A model generated the notes under the pieces. The model had not been told where the DNA came from. It searched no databases and saw nothing but the letters and a program-made list of their open reading frames with translations. The position numbers were made by a program, and so were the translations under genes. From Desulfosporosinus metallidurans (GTDB lineage Bacteria > Bacillota > Desulfitobacteriia > Desulfitobacteriales > Desulfitobacteriaceae), in the NCBI RefSeq assembly GCF_001936615.1, contig NZ_MLBF01000002.1:62001-126000 (forward strand): a stretch of 64,000 nucleotides of DNA, given 5' to 3'. Positions 63,617 to 64,000 of the stretch are shown in pieces (the first letter of the stretch is position 1; every line of letters begins with the position of its first letter).

Positions 63617-64000
63617 TTAGTAGCTCAACAACACGCCTGCTTGATTTGGTAAAGGGTGAAATATTTCCTGAGATATTTCTCCATTTTCATTTAAAAACAC
63701 GTTGCCGGTGTAGAGGAAATCTCCTTTTGTCCAATATCGCAGGTCTAAAAATTCAACGATACATTCTTCAGCATCAGATGAGTGGGCAATCACATGATAG
63801 TAAGGCGTGAATTGACTAAATATCTCAGCTAAATTTCCTTCTAGGGCATTGGAAACAGAAGGGTTATTTCTATCGATTTTTGGTAAAACGCGACAGATCG
63901 TCGGTGTTTGATTACGAATAATGCCAAAACGCACAAGTCCCCCTTGGTAGAGGATAAAGTTCCACGCAAAAGGATGATACATAGCTGGGAGCACTTTGAC
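63617..64000 (-). CDS. YfhP-like metal-dependent hydrolase, C-terminal part (runs off the window)
   Basis: The frame stays open to the right edge, so only about the last 128 residues are visible. They match the tail of Bacillus YfhP as I recall it: PAMYHPFAWNFIL in place of SPTMKFRQWRIAV, FTPYYHVIAHS, and IVEFLDLRYWTKGDF in place of VRFIDLRYRSKGH. The N-terminal membrane-embedded metal site lies outside. A GTG at 63994 is in frame but is not the likely start. Confidence 0.75.
   Translation of the reverse strand, partial: VKVLPAMYHPFAWNFILYQGGLVRFGIIRNQTPTICRVLPKIDRNNPSVSNALEGNLAEIFSQFTPYYHVIAHSSDAEECIVEFLDLRYWTKGDFLYTGNVFLNENGEISQEIFHPLPNQAGVLLSY

Noticed and set aside
1-64000. Search by eye for CRISPR arrays, tRNA, rRNA, insertion sequences and att sites
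   Set aside because: No regularly spaced repeats, no cloverleaf or rRNA signature, and no transposase or integrase frame were seen.

Overview
The window looks like chromosomal DNA of a low-to-mid GC, endospore-forming, sulfite/sulfate-reducing Firmicute of the Desulfosporosinus/Desulfitobacterium type (Peptococcaceae). This rests on a dissimilatory sulfite reductase locus with DsrMK but no DsrJOP, sporulation-type small proteins (CotF-like, YjcZ-like), a SigH-like sigma factor, strong Gram-positive Shine-Dalgarno sites with frequent TTG/GTG starts, and a Tad pilus locus with no secretin gene. I see no rRNA, tRNA, CRISPR array, insertion sequence or prophage.

Layout. 1-3915: an FMN riboswitch followed by the riboflavin operon ribD-ribE-ribBA-ribH. 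4054-6473: a SigH-like sigma factor, a membrane-anchored protein, two short coat-like proteins (minus strand) and a DivIVA-domain protein. 6500-12492: a UbiD-family decarboxylase with an LpdD-like partner, then clpB and a CbpA-type J-protein under a promoter with a CtsR-like operator. 12824-20052: lipid kinase, phosphohexomutase, DegV, iron-sulfur flavoprotein, GNAT acetyltransferase and M18 aminopeptidase. 20047-28219: a complete Gram-positive Tad (Flp) pilus locus read on the minus strand: flp, cpaA, tadE, tadG, cpaB, tadZ with a receiver domain, tadA, tadB, tadC and a DUF192 gene. 28541-31446: a small hypothetical gene, a zinc-ribbon protein, a nitrilase-family amidase and a LysR regulator.

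31861-40934 is the sulfite-reduction cluster, read on the minus strand: dsrM-dsrK, a CoA-disulfide-reductase-like flavoprotein with a rhodanese domain, a 2[4Fe-4S] ferredoxin, dsrA-dsrB-dsrD and, behind a strong hairpin/U-tract, dsrN. DsrAB reduces sulfite, DsrMK links the membrane quinone pool to the (absent) DsrC trisulfide, the flavoprotein may handle persulfides, and DsrN amidates the siroheme. 41110-52244 is mixed: two YjcZ-like mini-proteins, an unrecognised conserved protein, an rRNA methyltransferase, DUF2786, a hydrolase, peptidase T, a cysteine-desulfurase-like plus DsrE-like pair, RNase H, a single-chain AbrB-RelE fusion and a methyltransferase. 52309-64000: a 2863-residue cyclic beta-1,2-glucan synthase-like protein, an FtsK/SpoIIIE translocase and the 3' end of a YfhP-like gene.

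The items most worth a second look are the AbrB-RelE fusion (50746-51408), the dsr cluster with its embedded flavoprotein/ferredoxin and the dsrD/dsrN hairpin, the UbiD-LpdD pair, the CtsR-like control of cbpA-clpB, and several hairpins and mini-genes that standard annotation would miss. All functions are read from motifs by eye; no database search was run.
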